Source: Pacificibacter marinus (GTDB lineage Bacteria; Pseudomonadota; Alphaproteobacteria; Rhodobacterales; Rhodobacteraceae). Taken from it: a DNA stretch of 55,290 bases. The DNA is taken from positions 559 to 55,848 of the forward strand of contig NZ_JAHKPU010000045.1 in NCBI RefSeq assembly GCF_018860505.1, given 5' to 3'. The notes beneath the pieces are model-generated. The model was not told the DNA's origin. It worked only from the letters and a program-made list of their open reading frames with translations, and made no database searches. Positions 19,334 through 27,486 of this stretch are shown here, piece by piece (the first letter of the stretch is position 1; the number at the start of each line of letters is the position of its first letter). The position numbers and the translations under genes are program-made.

Positions 19334-19371
19334 TAATTATTCAGGCTTGTAATTATACAGAGTTGTAATTA
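19334..19371. promoter_or_regulatory. Three TAATTA boxes at a 16-base period upstream of nicE
   Basis: TAATTA occurs at 19334-19339, 19350-19355 and 19366-19371, each step exactly 16 bases. The last two are part of the longer direct repeat TTGTAATTA. The first is embedded in ATTATTC, the half-site also seen upstream of the TetR gene and tctC. The array lies just ahead of the nicE start region. Confidence 0.45.
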
Positions 19372-19408
19372 ATCCTTAAGCCAACCCCAGTCAGCAAGGA
19401 TGAGAATC

Positions 19409-20158
19409 ATGAAGAGTTTTCGTATCGGGCAAATCGTGCCAAGTTCTAACGTTACCATGGAAACAGAAATCCCGGCGCTGCTCAAAGCGCGTGAAGCCAT
19501 CGCTCCTGAGCGTTTTACGTTTCATTCCGCACGGATGCGGATGAAGCATGTGACCAAAGAGGAATTGGCAAAGATGGATGGGGATAGCGACCGCTGTGCG
19601 CTTGAGCTTTCTGATGCCAAGGTTGATGTAATGGGCTATGCATGCCTTGTGGCGATTATGTCCATGGGCAAAGGTTATCACCGCGTTTCTGGCGAACGTC
19701 TTTCTGGTGTTGCGGCTGACAACGGTGGCGCTGCTCCTGTTGTCACCTCTGCTGGTGCATTGGTCGATGGTATCCGTGCGCTTGGTGCTAAAAAGGTTGC
19801 GTTGGTCGCGCCTTACATGAAACCTCTGACTGAAATGGTTGTCGAATACATTCGCGACGAAGGCATCGAAGTCAGCGATTACATCGCGCTTGAAATCCAA
19901 GACAATTTGGCTGTCGCTGCACATGACCCAATGAATTTGCCTGAGATCGTGAAGCGGTTGAAAACGGATGATGTCGACGCTGTTGTGTTGTCCGCCTGTG
20001 TGCAAATGCCATCATTGGCGGCTGTTTCCATGGCCGAAGCTGTCACTGGCAAACCTGTAGTAACAGCGGCAATCGCCACAACATGGCAGATGCTCAAAGA
20101 ACTCGATCTTGATACACGCGTTCCCGGTGGCGGCACTTTGCTGTCCGGCGCGTACTAA
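19409..20158 (+). CDS. nicE: Maleate cis-trans isomerase
   Basis: 249 residues from the ATG at 19409, which has AAGGATGAG upstream; an ATG at 19400 is too close to that site. The Asp/Glu-racemase-fold family is shown by the N-terminal IGQIVPSSNVTMETEIP and by two catalytic-type cysteines, Cys79 (MGYACLVAIM) and Cys197 (VVLSACVQMPS). It converts maleate to fumarate, the last step of the pathway. First gene of a nicE-nicD-nicX run. Confidence 0.93.
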   Translation: MKSFRIGQIVPSSNVTMETEIPALLKAREAIAPERFTFHSARMRMKHVTKEELAKMDGDSDRCALELSDAKVDVMGYACLVAIMSMGKGYHRVSGERLSGVAADNGGAAPVVTSAGALVDGIRALGAKKVALVAPYMKPLTEMVVEYIRDEGIEVSDYIALEIQDNLAVAAHDPMNLPEIVKRLKTDDVDAVVLSACVQMPSLAAVSMAEAVTGKPVVTAAIATTWQMLKELDLDTRVPGGGTLLSGAY

Positions 20159-20165
20159 GGAGACT

Positions 20166-20945
20166 ATGATGGGATACGGATATAACGTTCACGCCAATGG
20201 CATTCGTCACCACCTGATCCGCTATGAAGGGCAGGGGCCAAAGCTGCTTTTGATACCTGGAATTACATCGCCTGCGATCACATGGGGCTTTGTTGCAGAG
20301 CGTCTTGCTGAGTCTTTCGATGTCCATGTTTTAGATGTTCGTGGTCGCGGTTTGAGTGAAGCTGGTGATCTGGATTACACGTTGGATGCTATGGCAGCTG
20401 ATGCTTTGGCTCTGGCTGAAGTCATGGGGCAGCCGATTGTGATGGGGCACTCTATGGGCGCGCGTACTGCTATTCGTGCGGCTGCCACCAAACCCGATGC
20501 TTTTAAAGGCGCGATCCTTTTGGATCCACCTGTTTCTGGCCCAAATCGTCGTGCGTACCCACCGCAGTGGGCATGGTATGGCGATTCAATTCACATGGCT
20601 GTCAAAGGCTGTTCCGCTGAAGACATGCGGGCCTATTGCCCAACATGGACGGACGAGCAAATCGCGTTGCGCGCCGAATGGTTGCACACCTGTCACTGGG
20701 GCGCGATCCGCACGGCTTATGATGGCTTCCACACTGATGACATTCATGTCGATGTGCCAAAACTGACCATCCCAACGCGGTTGGTCATTGCGGGCGGCGC
20801 GCCAGTGATCCAAGCCGAAGATGAAGCTGAATTGAAACAGCTTTTGCCATCGCTTGAGGTGCGCACAGTTGAAGGTGCTGGGCATATGATTCCTTGGGAT
20901 GATCTCGAAGGCTTCTTGGCCGCAACTTTAGATTTTAAAGCCTAA
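20166..20945 (+). CDS. nicD: N-formylmaleamate deformylase
   Basis: 259 residues from the ATG at 20166, with the AAGGAG site overlapping the nicE stop; the frame can be extended upstream but only into nicE. It has an alpha/beta-hydrolase fold with nucleophile Ser96 in GHSMGAR and the C-terminal catalytic histidine in EGAGHMIPWDD. It hydrolyses N-formylmaleamate, the NicX product, to maleamate and formate. Seven bases separate it from nicE. Confidence 0.93.
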   Translation: MMGYGYNVHANGIRHHLIRYEGQGPKLLLIPGITSPAITWGFVAERLAESFDVHVLDVRGRGLSEAGDLDYTLDAMAADALALAEVMGQPIVMGHSMGARTAIRAAATKPDAFKGAILLDPPVSGPNRRAYPPQWAWYGDSIHMAVKGCSAEDMRAYCPTWTDEQIALRAEWLHTCHWGAIRTAYDGFHTDDIHVDVPKLTIPTRLVIAGGAPVIQAEDEAELKQLLPSLEVRTVEGAGHMIPWDDLEGFLAATLDFKA

Positions 20946-20964
20946 GCAACAGGGAAAATAGATA

Positions 20965-21996
20965 ATGGACCACGCGAGTTTTACTGAAATCTGTCTGCAT
21001 CAACTTAAAATGTCAGGTGTGCGTAAAGACGAACGTCTTATCGTTTTGACCCAAGGTAATGAGCGTTTGGATTACGCTGACGCCTTTATGGCGGCGGGTC
21101 GTATGTTGGGCGCGAACATGTACCACATGCGTCTGCCTGCGCCTGCGATCACTGGTGAATGGGCTGTGGGTCAAACCGGTCTGGCGGCGATGCCTGATGC
21201 GGTTGAAGCCTTGAAAAACTGTGAGATGCTGATCGATTGTATCTTTTTGCTGTTCTCACCTGAGCAATTCGCGATTCAGGCCGCGGGCACTCGCATCTTG
21301 ACCGCAGTTGAGCCGCCAGAGCTTTTGGCCCGTATGTTGCCAACGCAAGAGATCAAAGAAAAAGTCACAATTGCAGGCGAAATGCTGTCTAAAGCCAAAG
21401 TTATGCGCATCACGTCGCCTTACGGTACTGATGTGACGTATAAATTGAACACCTATCCAGCCGTCACAGAATACGCGTGTACGGATGAGGCTGGCCGCTG
21501 GGATCACTGGCCGTCTGGTTTTGTGTTCACAGGTGGCGATGATGATGGTGTTGATGGCACAATCGTTGTGGCGGCGGGCGATGTTTTGTTGCCGCAGAAC
21601 ACCTATGTGCGTGACCCGATCACCTACACGATCAAAAAAGGCTTTATCACCGACATGTCTGGTGGGCTCGATACCGAGCTGGTGAAATCCTACATGGATG
21701 CCTTTAACGATCCACGCGGCTTGGGCATGAGCCATGTTGGTTGGGGTATGAATCCCAACGCCAAATGGCACAACATGATGCCGGGAGCTTTCCCTGGTGG
21801 CATGGGTATGGAGCCGCGCAGCTACTATGGTAACGTGATGTTCTCGACTGGGCCAAACAACGAATTGGGCGGACCAAATGACACGGCGTGTCACCTCGAC
21901 ATCCCAATGCGCAATTGCTCTTTGTTCCTTGATGATGAACCCATCGTGATCGATGGCGATATCGTGGTAAAGGACATCCAGATGGAACGCACCTAA
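20965..21996 (+). CDS. nicX: 2,5-dihydroxypyridine 5,6-dioxygenase
   Basis: 343 residues, close to the 350 of P. putida NicX. This Fe(II) extradiol-type enzyme opens 2,5-dihydroxypyridine between C5 and C6 to N-formylmaleamate. The C-terminal metal-binding pair is present as His310 and Asp312 in CHLDIP. The aminopeptidase-like M29 fold is suggested by YGTDVTYKL and the MSHVGWGMNPNAKW segment. It follows nicD by 19 bases. Confidence 0.93.
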   Translation: MDHASFTEICLHQLKMSGVRKDERLIVLTQGNERLDYADAFMAAGRMLGANMYHMRLPAPAITGEWAVGQTGLAAMPDAVEALKNCEMLIDCIFLLFSPEQFAIQAAGTRILTAVEPPELLARMLPTQEIKEKVTIAGEMLSKAKVMRITSPYGTDVTYKLNTYPAVTEYACTDEAGRWDHWPSGFVFTGGDDDGVDGTIVVAAGDVLLPQNTYVRDPITYTIKKGFITDMSGGLDTELVKSYMDAFNDPRGLGMSHVGWGMNPNAKWHNMMPGAFPGGMGMEPRSYYGNVMFSTGPNNELGGPNDTACHLDIPMRNCSLFLDDEPIVIDGDIVVKDIQMERT

Positions 21997-22020
21997 GGGG
22001 TTTCCTTAGGTTCTTTCTAG

Positions 22021-22049
22021 GGCGACCATGTTTCCCTGATATGGTCGCC
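22021..22049 (+). other. Intercistronic hairpin between nicX and nicF
   Basis: GGCGACCAT (22021-22029) and ATGGTCGCC (22041-22049) form a perfect 9-bp stem with an 11-nt loop, 24 bases after nicX. It lacks a T-run, so it may be a partial terminator or an RNA-stability element separating nicEDX from nicF. Confidence 0.5.
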
Positions 22050-22111
22050 TGCCAAATTCACTAAAATGGTTTTGAAGCCGCTACACCTCCCATCAGCACA
22101 AAGGACAAACC

Positions 22112-22732
22112 ATGTCTCAGTCAAATACTTACAAGGCCGCAGGTTTCGGCGCATCTGTACCACGTGGCACGCGTCCGGGAATTGTTGTGGTTGATTTCTC
22201 ATACGGGTTTACCGATCTTCAATACCCAACAGCCTCAGATGCTGCCGCGCAGATGGAAAAGACAAAACGCATTTGTGATGCGGCGCGAGCTAAAGGCTAT
22301 CCCGTTATTTTCACGACGATTTCCTATCATCTTGGTGAACTTGATAAACTGCCTTGGCTGAAAAAAGCCACAGGAATGCGCGCGCTTGTTGAAGGTACGC
22401 GTTTGGTTGAAATCGATGCGGCTACAGGCATCCAGCCCGAAGATGCTATCGTTGTCAAAAAAGGCGCGTCGTCGTTCTTTGGCTCCACGTTGAATGCACT
22501 TTTGACGGGCGCGGGTGTGGATACCGTCGTTGTCACAGGAGCGACCACATCGGGTTGTGTGCGTGGAACTGTGGTTGATGCGGTGCAGTCGGGCTATAAT
22601 GTTCTGGTGCCCCATGATTGCTGCGCAGATCGTGCAAAAGCGCCTCATGATGCGAACCTCTACGATATGGATCAAAAATACGCTGATGTCACCGATAGCG
22701 ATGATATCTTGAATTGGCTCAACAGCCTGTAA
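22112..22732 (+). CDS. nicF: Maleamate amidohydrolase
   Basis: 206-residue isochorismatase-like cysteine hydrolase that converts maleamate to maleate and ammonia. The catalytic triad is visible: Asp28 (VVVDFSYGFTD), Lys117 (VVKKGASSFFGS) and Cys149 (GATTSGCVRGTVVDA). An AAAGGACA site precedes the ATG. It supplies maleate to NicE and releases the ring nitrogen. Confidence 0.94.
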   Translation: MSQSNTYKAAGFGASVPRGTRPGIVVVDFSYGFTDLQYPTASDAAAQMEKTKRICDAARAKGYPVIFTTISYHLGELDKLPWLKKATGMRALVEGTRLVEIDAATGIQPEDAIVVKKGASSFFGSTLNALLTGAGVDTVVVTGATTSGCVRGTVVDAVQSGYNVLVPHDCCADRAKAPHDANLYDMDQKYADVTDSDDILNWLNSL

Positions 22733-22760
22733 AACTGGCAAAAAGCGCTGATGCTCTATC

Positions 22761-22790
22761 GGGCCTTGATCGGATATACGATCTTGGCCC
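22761..22790 (+). terminator. Terminator-like hairpin after nicF
   Basis: GGGCCTTGATCG (22761-22772) pairs with CGATCTTGGCCC (22779-22790) apart from a central TT/TT internal loop. The terminal loop is six bases and TTTCGCTTTC follows. Confidence 0.65.
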
Positions 22791-22864
22791 TTTCGCTTTC
22801 GTGCGATTAATTCGCTGTTGGGGGAGGGCACAGTTTTCTTGTTCCCTGTGCAAAAAATTCGATC

Positions 22865-22985
22865 ACTTTACGTAAAGTTCAGCACTATTTGGGCCGTTTT
22901 CACGAGACACTCCTGAAAATTAGTGTTTCATGAAATTTATGACTTCCCCCATCTCTTACGGTCGTTATATTGTTTGTAAGCTAAC
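22865..22985. promoter_or_regulatory. nicA promoter region with several operator-like palindromes
   Basis: Four elements crowd the 120 bases before nicA. They are the perfect palindrome ACTTTACGTAAAGT (22865-22878); the arms GAGACACT and AGTGTTTC about 10 bases apart near 22904-22929; the arms GTCGTTA (22961-22967) and TAACGAC (22982-22988); and, inside the latter pair, the shared 14-mer GTTTGTAAGCTAAC (22972-22985). The arrangement suggests control of nicAB by more than one regulator. Confidence 0.5.
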
Positions 22986-23008
22986 GACTTTGTATTGGAT
23001 GTGTCCCT

Positions 23009-23494
23009 ATGCCTGATGAAAAATTGCATTTAAACATCAATGGGCACAGCAGGGCCGTTGCAGGCGATCCCGACAGAACACTTTTGGATTGTCTGCGTGA
23101 AGAAATGGATCTCACAGGCGCAAAATACGGCTGCGGCATGGCACAATGTGGTGCTTGTACCGTATTGATCGATGGCGCGCCTGCACGGTCTTGCGTGTTG
23201 CGTTCGCGCAAAGCTGAGGGGCATGAGATCACCACACTTGAAGGGCTGCGTGACGTTAAAACAGGTCAGCTTCACCCCGTGCAAGCAGCTTTTATTGAGA
23301 TGCAAGGGGCGCAATGTGGCTACTGCACCAATGGCATGATCATGACGTCGATTGCATTTTTGGACCAAAACCCGTCCCCCACCGAAGTTGAAGTCCGTCA
23401 GGCCCTGCGCCATAACTTTTGCCGTTGCGGGGCGCATACTGAAATTATCGCCTCTGTGATGCTGGCCGCTGAGAAAATGAAAGCCAAACCATGA
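23009..23494 (+). CDS. nicA: Nicotinate dehydrogenase, small [2Fe-2S] subunit
   Basis: 161 residues with two [2Fe-2S] domains. The plant-type ferredoxin cysteines are Cys42, Cys47, Cys50 and Cys62 (YGCGMAQCGACTVL...ARSC). The second cluster motifs are QCGYCTNGM and FCRCGAH. It carries electrons from the molybdenum centre of NicB. The gene overlaps nicB by four bases (ATGA). Confidence 0.95.
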   Translation: MPDEKLHLNINGHSRAVAGDPDRTLLDCLREEMDLTGAKYGCGMAQCGACTVLIDGAPARSCVLRSRKAEGHEITTLEGLRDVKTGQLHPVQAAFIEMQGAQCGYCTNGMIMTSIAFLDQNPSPTEVEVRQALRHNFCRCGAHTEIIASVMLAAEKMKAKP

Positions 23495-26400
23495 CCAATC
23501 TGCCTCAGCTCAATATATGTGACACGCTTGGCCAAGTGCATGTGTCAATCGATGGCTCGGGCAAAGTCACGGGCTTTTGCGGCCATGTGGATTTAGGTCA
23601 AGGTATTGAGGTGGCTCTGGCGCAAATCGTCGCCGAAGAGCTGGATTACCCTCTTGAAAACGTGGCGATCGTGTTGGGAAATACAGCATCGACGCCCGAT
23701 CAAGGGCCGACGATTGCCTCTGAAACCATTCAGGTGACATCCAAACCGCTGCGCCGTGCTGCGGCGACACTGCGCCATGAATTAATACGGCGCGCCGCCC
23801 TGCATTTGAATGTGGCAGCAACGGATATCATCTTTGATCAAGGCAGCGCCCATGCGCAGGATCGAAAGTTGTCTGTTGCGAAATTGGTTGATGCAACGGA
23901 TACAGAAATCGTGATCGATGATGCGGTCAAATTGAAAGCCCCTTCAGATTATAAAATCGTTGGGCAGAAAACCGATCGCCGCGATTTGCCAGCCAAAGTG
24001 GATGGTGCATTTAATTATATTCACGATGTCAAAATCGATGGCATGTTGCACGCCCATGTCATCCGTCCGCCGTATTCTGGCCGCGACAGTGGGCCGTTCG
24101 TTGGCACAAGTTTAATTGGCTATGACGAAGCCGCGATTTCTGGCCGCGACGGGTTCGTTGCGGTCGTTCGTCAAGGCGATCTGCTGGGCGTTGTCGCAAC
24201 GCAACCCGATATTGCACGCGCTTTGGCCGAAATGTTGCCAGTGCATTGGCGTATGCCGCCTGAGTTGCCAAATATGGGTGATTTGGCCAATACCATCCGT
24301 GAGCAGCCGAGCACAGAACGCGTGTTAGACATTGCGGGCGATATAGATAGCGCGTTGCACAGCTCCGATAAGCATCTCAAACGCAGTTATGTTTGGCCTT
24401 ACCAATTGCACGGCTCTATCGGTCCGTCTTGTGCGGTCGCTGATTGGGCTAACGGCGCGCCCGTCGTTTGGTGTGGCAGCCAAAACCCTCATATGCTGCG
24501 CGGTGATCTTGCCCAACTTGTTGGCTTGGATCCCGACGAGATCGACGTCAGACGGTATCAAGCTGCTGGGTGTTACGGGCGCAACTGCGCCGATGATGTG
24601 GCGGGCGATGCGCTGATCATGTCGCGCGCTGTGGGGCACCCTGTACGGGTGCAATTGACGCGCGCGCAAGAAAACCTGTGGGAACCCAAAGGCGCTGCAC
24701 AGATTATGGATGTTGAGGGTGGCTTAAAGGATGGCCGTTTTCACGCTTACCGCCTTGATACGTGGTATCCGTCTAATCGTGGGCCCAATTTGGCGCTTTT
24801 GCTCACTGGCGTGATGGGCAATCACCCGCAGCCTGTGGAAATGGGCGATAGAACTGTTGTTCCGCCCTATGTCATTCCTCACAAACGCATTACCGTGCAT
24901 GATTTGGCGCCCGTTGTGCGGGCCTCATGGTTTCGCGGTGTGTCTGCTTTGCCAAATACCTTTGCCCATGAATGTTTTATCGACGAACTCGCCTCTGAGG
25001 CCGAGGCTGATCCCGTGGAGTTTCGCCTCGCGCATATCGAAGACGCGCGGGCGGCGGATTTAATCCAACGCACGGCTGAGGCGGCAGGATGGGAACATCG
25101 CACAGGGCCCCGTTTGCGCCGTGAAGGGCGTATGGCTTACGGGCGTGGGTTTTCTCATGCGACCTATGTTCATGGGAATTTCCCTGGTGTGGCGGCGGCA
25201 TCGGCTGCTTGGGTGTGTGATGTTGCTGTAGACACCGAAACGGGTGAGGTCACTTTGACCCGCGTGTTCGTTGGACAGGACCAAGGGTTGGTCATCAACC
25301 CCGATGGCGTGCGTCAGCAAATTCACGGCAATGTGCATCAAACGGCGGGACGCGTGCTCGGCGAACAAGTCACCTTTGACGCGATTGAACCGACGCAAAA
25401 AAGCTGGGGCGATTACCCCATTATGACTTTTCCGAAAGCGCCTGAAATTGAAACTATGCTGATTGAGCTGCCCGATGAACCGCCGCTTGGGGTGGGCGAA
25501 AGTGCTGCAGTTCCGTCAGCGTCTGCGATTGCGAGCGCTATTTTTGATGCCACAGGCGTACGGTTGCGCGAAGTGCCGTTTACGCCGGAACGTATGCGAT
25601 CTGAGCTGCGCCAAGCTGGGTATTTTGTGCAAGGTGACGCGCCAGCGAAGCCCAAATTTAGCCTACGCAAACGTATGACAACTGCGGCTGTGGCTGTTGG
25701 GGGCGCGTTGGCGGTTGGGGCTGTTGCAATGCCGCTCTATCGCCCGATTGCGCCCACAACTCCGCCTCCAATGAACAGTTTTTCTGCTGAGCTTTTGGAA
25801 CAGGGACGACAGGTTTTCGCAGCAGGCAATTGCATCGATTGTCATACTGCGCCGGGCGGCGTTCCGGGGGCTGGTGGAAAACCTTTTGAAACGCCCTTTG
25901 GTACGATTTATTCGTCCAATATTTCCTCTGATCCTGAAACGGGTTTGGGCCGTTGGTCTTATGATGCGTTCAATCGCGCCATGCGCACAGGCGTCAGTCG
26001 TGATGGATCAAACCTGTACCCTGCATTCCCGTACACGTCCTTTGCGGGCATGTCTGATGATGATATGTTCGCGGTTTATGCCTATATCCAGTCAAGCCCA
26101 GCGGTAGAGCAGCCGACCCAACAAGCGCAAATGTTGTTTCCTGCAAATTTACGTCCGACAAATATTGCATGGAATTGGATGTTCCACTCTGTGTCTGCGC
26201 CGCTTGAACCGCTGCCCAATCAAACAGATGCTTGGAACCGTGGGCGTTACTTGGTTGAAACTGTTGGCCATTGCAGTGCCTGTCACACTCCGCGCAATGC
26301 GTTGGGGGCGGAAAAAACCGGCGACGCGCGGTTTACAGGGGCCGTGGTCAACGGTTGGTATGCGCCGCCTTTGGCGGGGCCTGAAGCTGCCGCAAGGGGC

Positions 26401-26916
26401 TGGGATGTGACAAGCCTAAGGGCTTATTTGCAGACGGGTCATTCAGACGGGCTTGCTGCGGCAGCAGGTCCGATGGCTGAGGTGGCTTCCAATCTTCAAG
26501 AGCTCCCCGAGAGCGATATTGAAGCGATGAGCCAATATTTGGCGAGCCTTTTGCCAGAAACACCCGTGCCCGAGCTTGTTGCCACATCAGGCAGCATTGC
26601 CGATCTTGGGCCTGCAATGTTGAATACGCAATCGCACCGTATTTTCGAAACCTCTTGTGCATCGTGCCATGAACCTGCCGTGGCAGGCATGTTGACCGCA
26701 GCTCAAGTGCCATTGGGGAAATCAATGGCGATCCGTGCGCCATCAAGTCAAGCCGTGAAAACCATTATATCTCAAGGGTTACACGCGCCAAGCAATCTTG
26801 GCCTGCGAGATATGCCGAGCTTTTCGGACGATCTGAATACGGCTCAAATGGATGAGATGGCGCAGTATTTGCGTAAACGATACGCATCTGATTTGGATGC
26901 TTGGCCAAGCGAGTAA
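23491..26916 (+). CDS. nicB: Nicotinate dehydrogenase, molybdopterin and cytochrome c subunit
   Basis: 1141 residues, near the roughly 1190 of P. putida NicB. Residues 1-720 are a xanthine-dehydrogenase-type molybdopterin domain ending in GVGESAAVPSASAIASAI, with the catalytic Glu. A hydrophobic segment at about 729-748 follows, then a cytochrome part with three CXXCH haem sites at 781 (CIDCH), 928 (CSACH) and 1056 (CASCH). The enzyme hydroxylates nicotinate at C6 and sends electrons through the haems to the respiratory chain, with the cytochrome part on the periplasmic side. The large subunit is split as MopB plus cytochrome c without an FAD subunit, as in NicAB. Confidence 0.95.
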   Translation: MTNLPQLNICDTLGQVHVSIDGSGKVTGFCGHVDLGQGIEVALAQIVAEELDYPLENVAIVLGNTASTPDQGPTIASETIQVTSKPLRRAAATLRHELIRRAALHLNVAATDIIFDQGSAHAQDRKLSVAKLVDATDTEIVIDDAVKLKAPSDYKIVGQKTDRRDLPAKVDGAFNYIHDVKIDGMLHAHVIRPPYSGRDSGPFVGTSLIGYDEAAISGRDGFVAVVRQGDLLGVVATQPDIARALAEMLPVHWRMPPELPNMGDLANTIREQPSTERVLDIAGDIDSALHSSDKHLKRSYVWPYQLHGSIGPSCAVADWANGAPVVWCGSQNPHMLRGDLAQLVGLDPDEIDVRRYQAAGCYGRNCADDVAGDALIMSRAVGHPVRVQLTRAQENLWEPKGAAQIMDVEGGLKDGRFHAYRLDTWYPSNRGPNLALLLTGVMGNHPQPVEMGDRTVVPPYVIPHKRITVHDLAPVVRASWFRGVSALPNTFAHECFIDELASEAEADPVEFRLAHIEDARAADLIQRTAEAAGWEHRTGPRLRREGRMAYGRGFSHATYVHGNFPGVAAASAAWVCDVAVDTETGEVTLTRVFVGQDQGLVINPDGVRQQIHGNVHQTAGRVLGEQVTFDAIEPTQKSWGDYPIMTFPKAPEIETMLIELPDEPPLGVGESAAVPSASAIASAIFDATGVRLREVPFTPERMRSELRQAGYFVQGDAPAKPKFSLRKRMTTAAVAVGGALAVGAVAMPLYRPIAPTTPPPMNSFSAELLEQGRQVFAAGNCIDCHTAPGGVPGAGGKPFETPFGTIYSSNISSDPETGLGRWSYDAFNRAMRTGVSRDGSNLYPAFPYTSFAGMSDDDMFAVYAYIQSSPAVEQPTQQAQMLFPANLRPTNIAWNWMFHSVSAPLEPLPNQTDAWNRGRYLVETVGHCSACHTPRNALGAEKTGDARFTGAVVNGWYAPPLAGPEAAARGWDVTSLRAYLQTGHSDGLAAAAGPMAEVASNLQELPESDIEAMSQYLASLLPETPVPELVATSGSIADLGPAMLNTQSHRIFETSCASCHEPAVAGMLTAAQVPLGKSMAIRAPSSQAVKTIISQGLHAPSNLGLRDMPSFSDDLNTAQMDEMAQYLRKRYASDLDAWPSE

Positions 26917-27010
26917 CCGCGTCAACTCTGACTGGCGAAGCCTTTTCATCCATGCAATAGTTATAGTCGCCGCCCCGATACCGAGGGCGGCGATATTCAT
27001 TTGGGCTGGT

Positions 27011-27469
27011 ATGATGACTGACACGTTGAAATCACAAGACACCGACGACACTTTGGTTGAAGAATACGAACTTGAAAAACAAATTGGGTTTTTATTGAGG
27101 CGAGCGCACCAGCGTCACATCAGTATTTTTACAGAGCACATGCAAAATGGGCTGACGACACAACAGTTTGCCGTACTCATGCGGTTGCGTGAAGCTGGGC
27201 GGCTGTCTCAAAACGAACTTGGGCGTCAGGCGGCGATGGATCAGTCCACTATAAATGGTGTGGTGCAAAGATTGTTTAAGCGCGGGTTTTTGCAAAAAAA
27301 TCCAAGTCCAACTGACAAAAGAATGATCTTGCTTGAACTGACCGAAACAGGTTTGTCTACATTGCTTGAGGTGATGGGGGCCGCGACTGAGATCTCGAAA
27401 GAGACCCTAAAACCATTAAAGCCTCAACAACGCCAAACGCTGCTGAGGCTTCTTCGTCAGATTTGTTAG
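27011..27469 (+). CDS. nicR: MarR-family regulator, NicR-like
   Basis: 152 residues from the ATG at 27011; the frame extends back into nicB but without family character. The winged helix is RLSQNELGRQAAMDQSTINGVVQRLFKRGFLQK. The N-terminal YELEKQIGFLLRRAHQRHISIFTEHM region resembles P. putida NicR, a MarR repressor of lower-pathway nic genes that answers to 6-hydroxynicotinate. It starts 94 bases after nicB and is convergent with the TRAP operon, 17 bases away. It is the best candidate for binding the shared GTTTGTA 14-mers. Confidence 0.82.
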   Translation: MMTDTLKSQDTDDTLVEEYELEKQIGFLLRRAHQRHISIFTEHMQNGLTTQQFAVLMRLREAGRLSQNELGRQAAMDQSTINGVVQRLFKRGFLQKNPSPTDKRMILLELTETGLSTLLEVMGAATEISKETLKPLKPQQRQTLLRLLRQIC

Positions 27470-27486
27470 ATCGCTTTTGTGGCCCG

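Noticed and set aside
19391-20005. Minus-strand frame of 204 codons opposite nicE
   Set aside because: It is antisense to nicE, with shadow-type composition.
21256-21894. Minus-strand frame of 212 codons opposite nicX
   Set aside because: It lies entirely within nicX, its composition is that of an antisense shadow, and it has no recognisable domain.
27421-27449. GCCTCA/TGAGGC inverted arms at the 3' end of nicR considered as a terminator
   Set aside because: It lies inside the coding sequence, with a long loop and no T-run directly after it; it is too weak to call.
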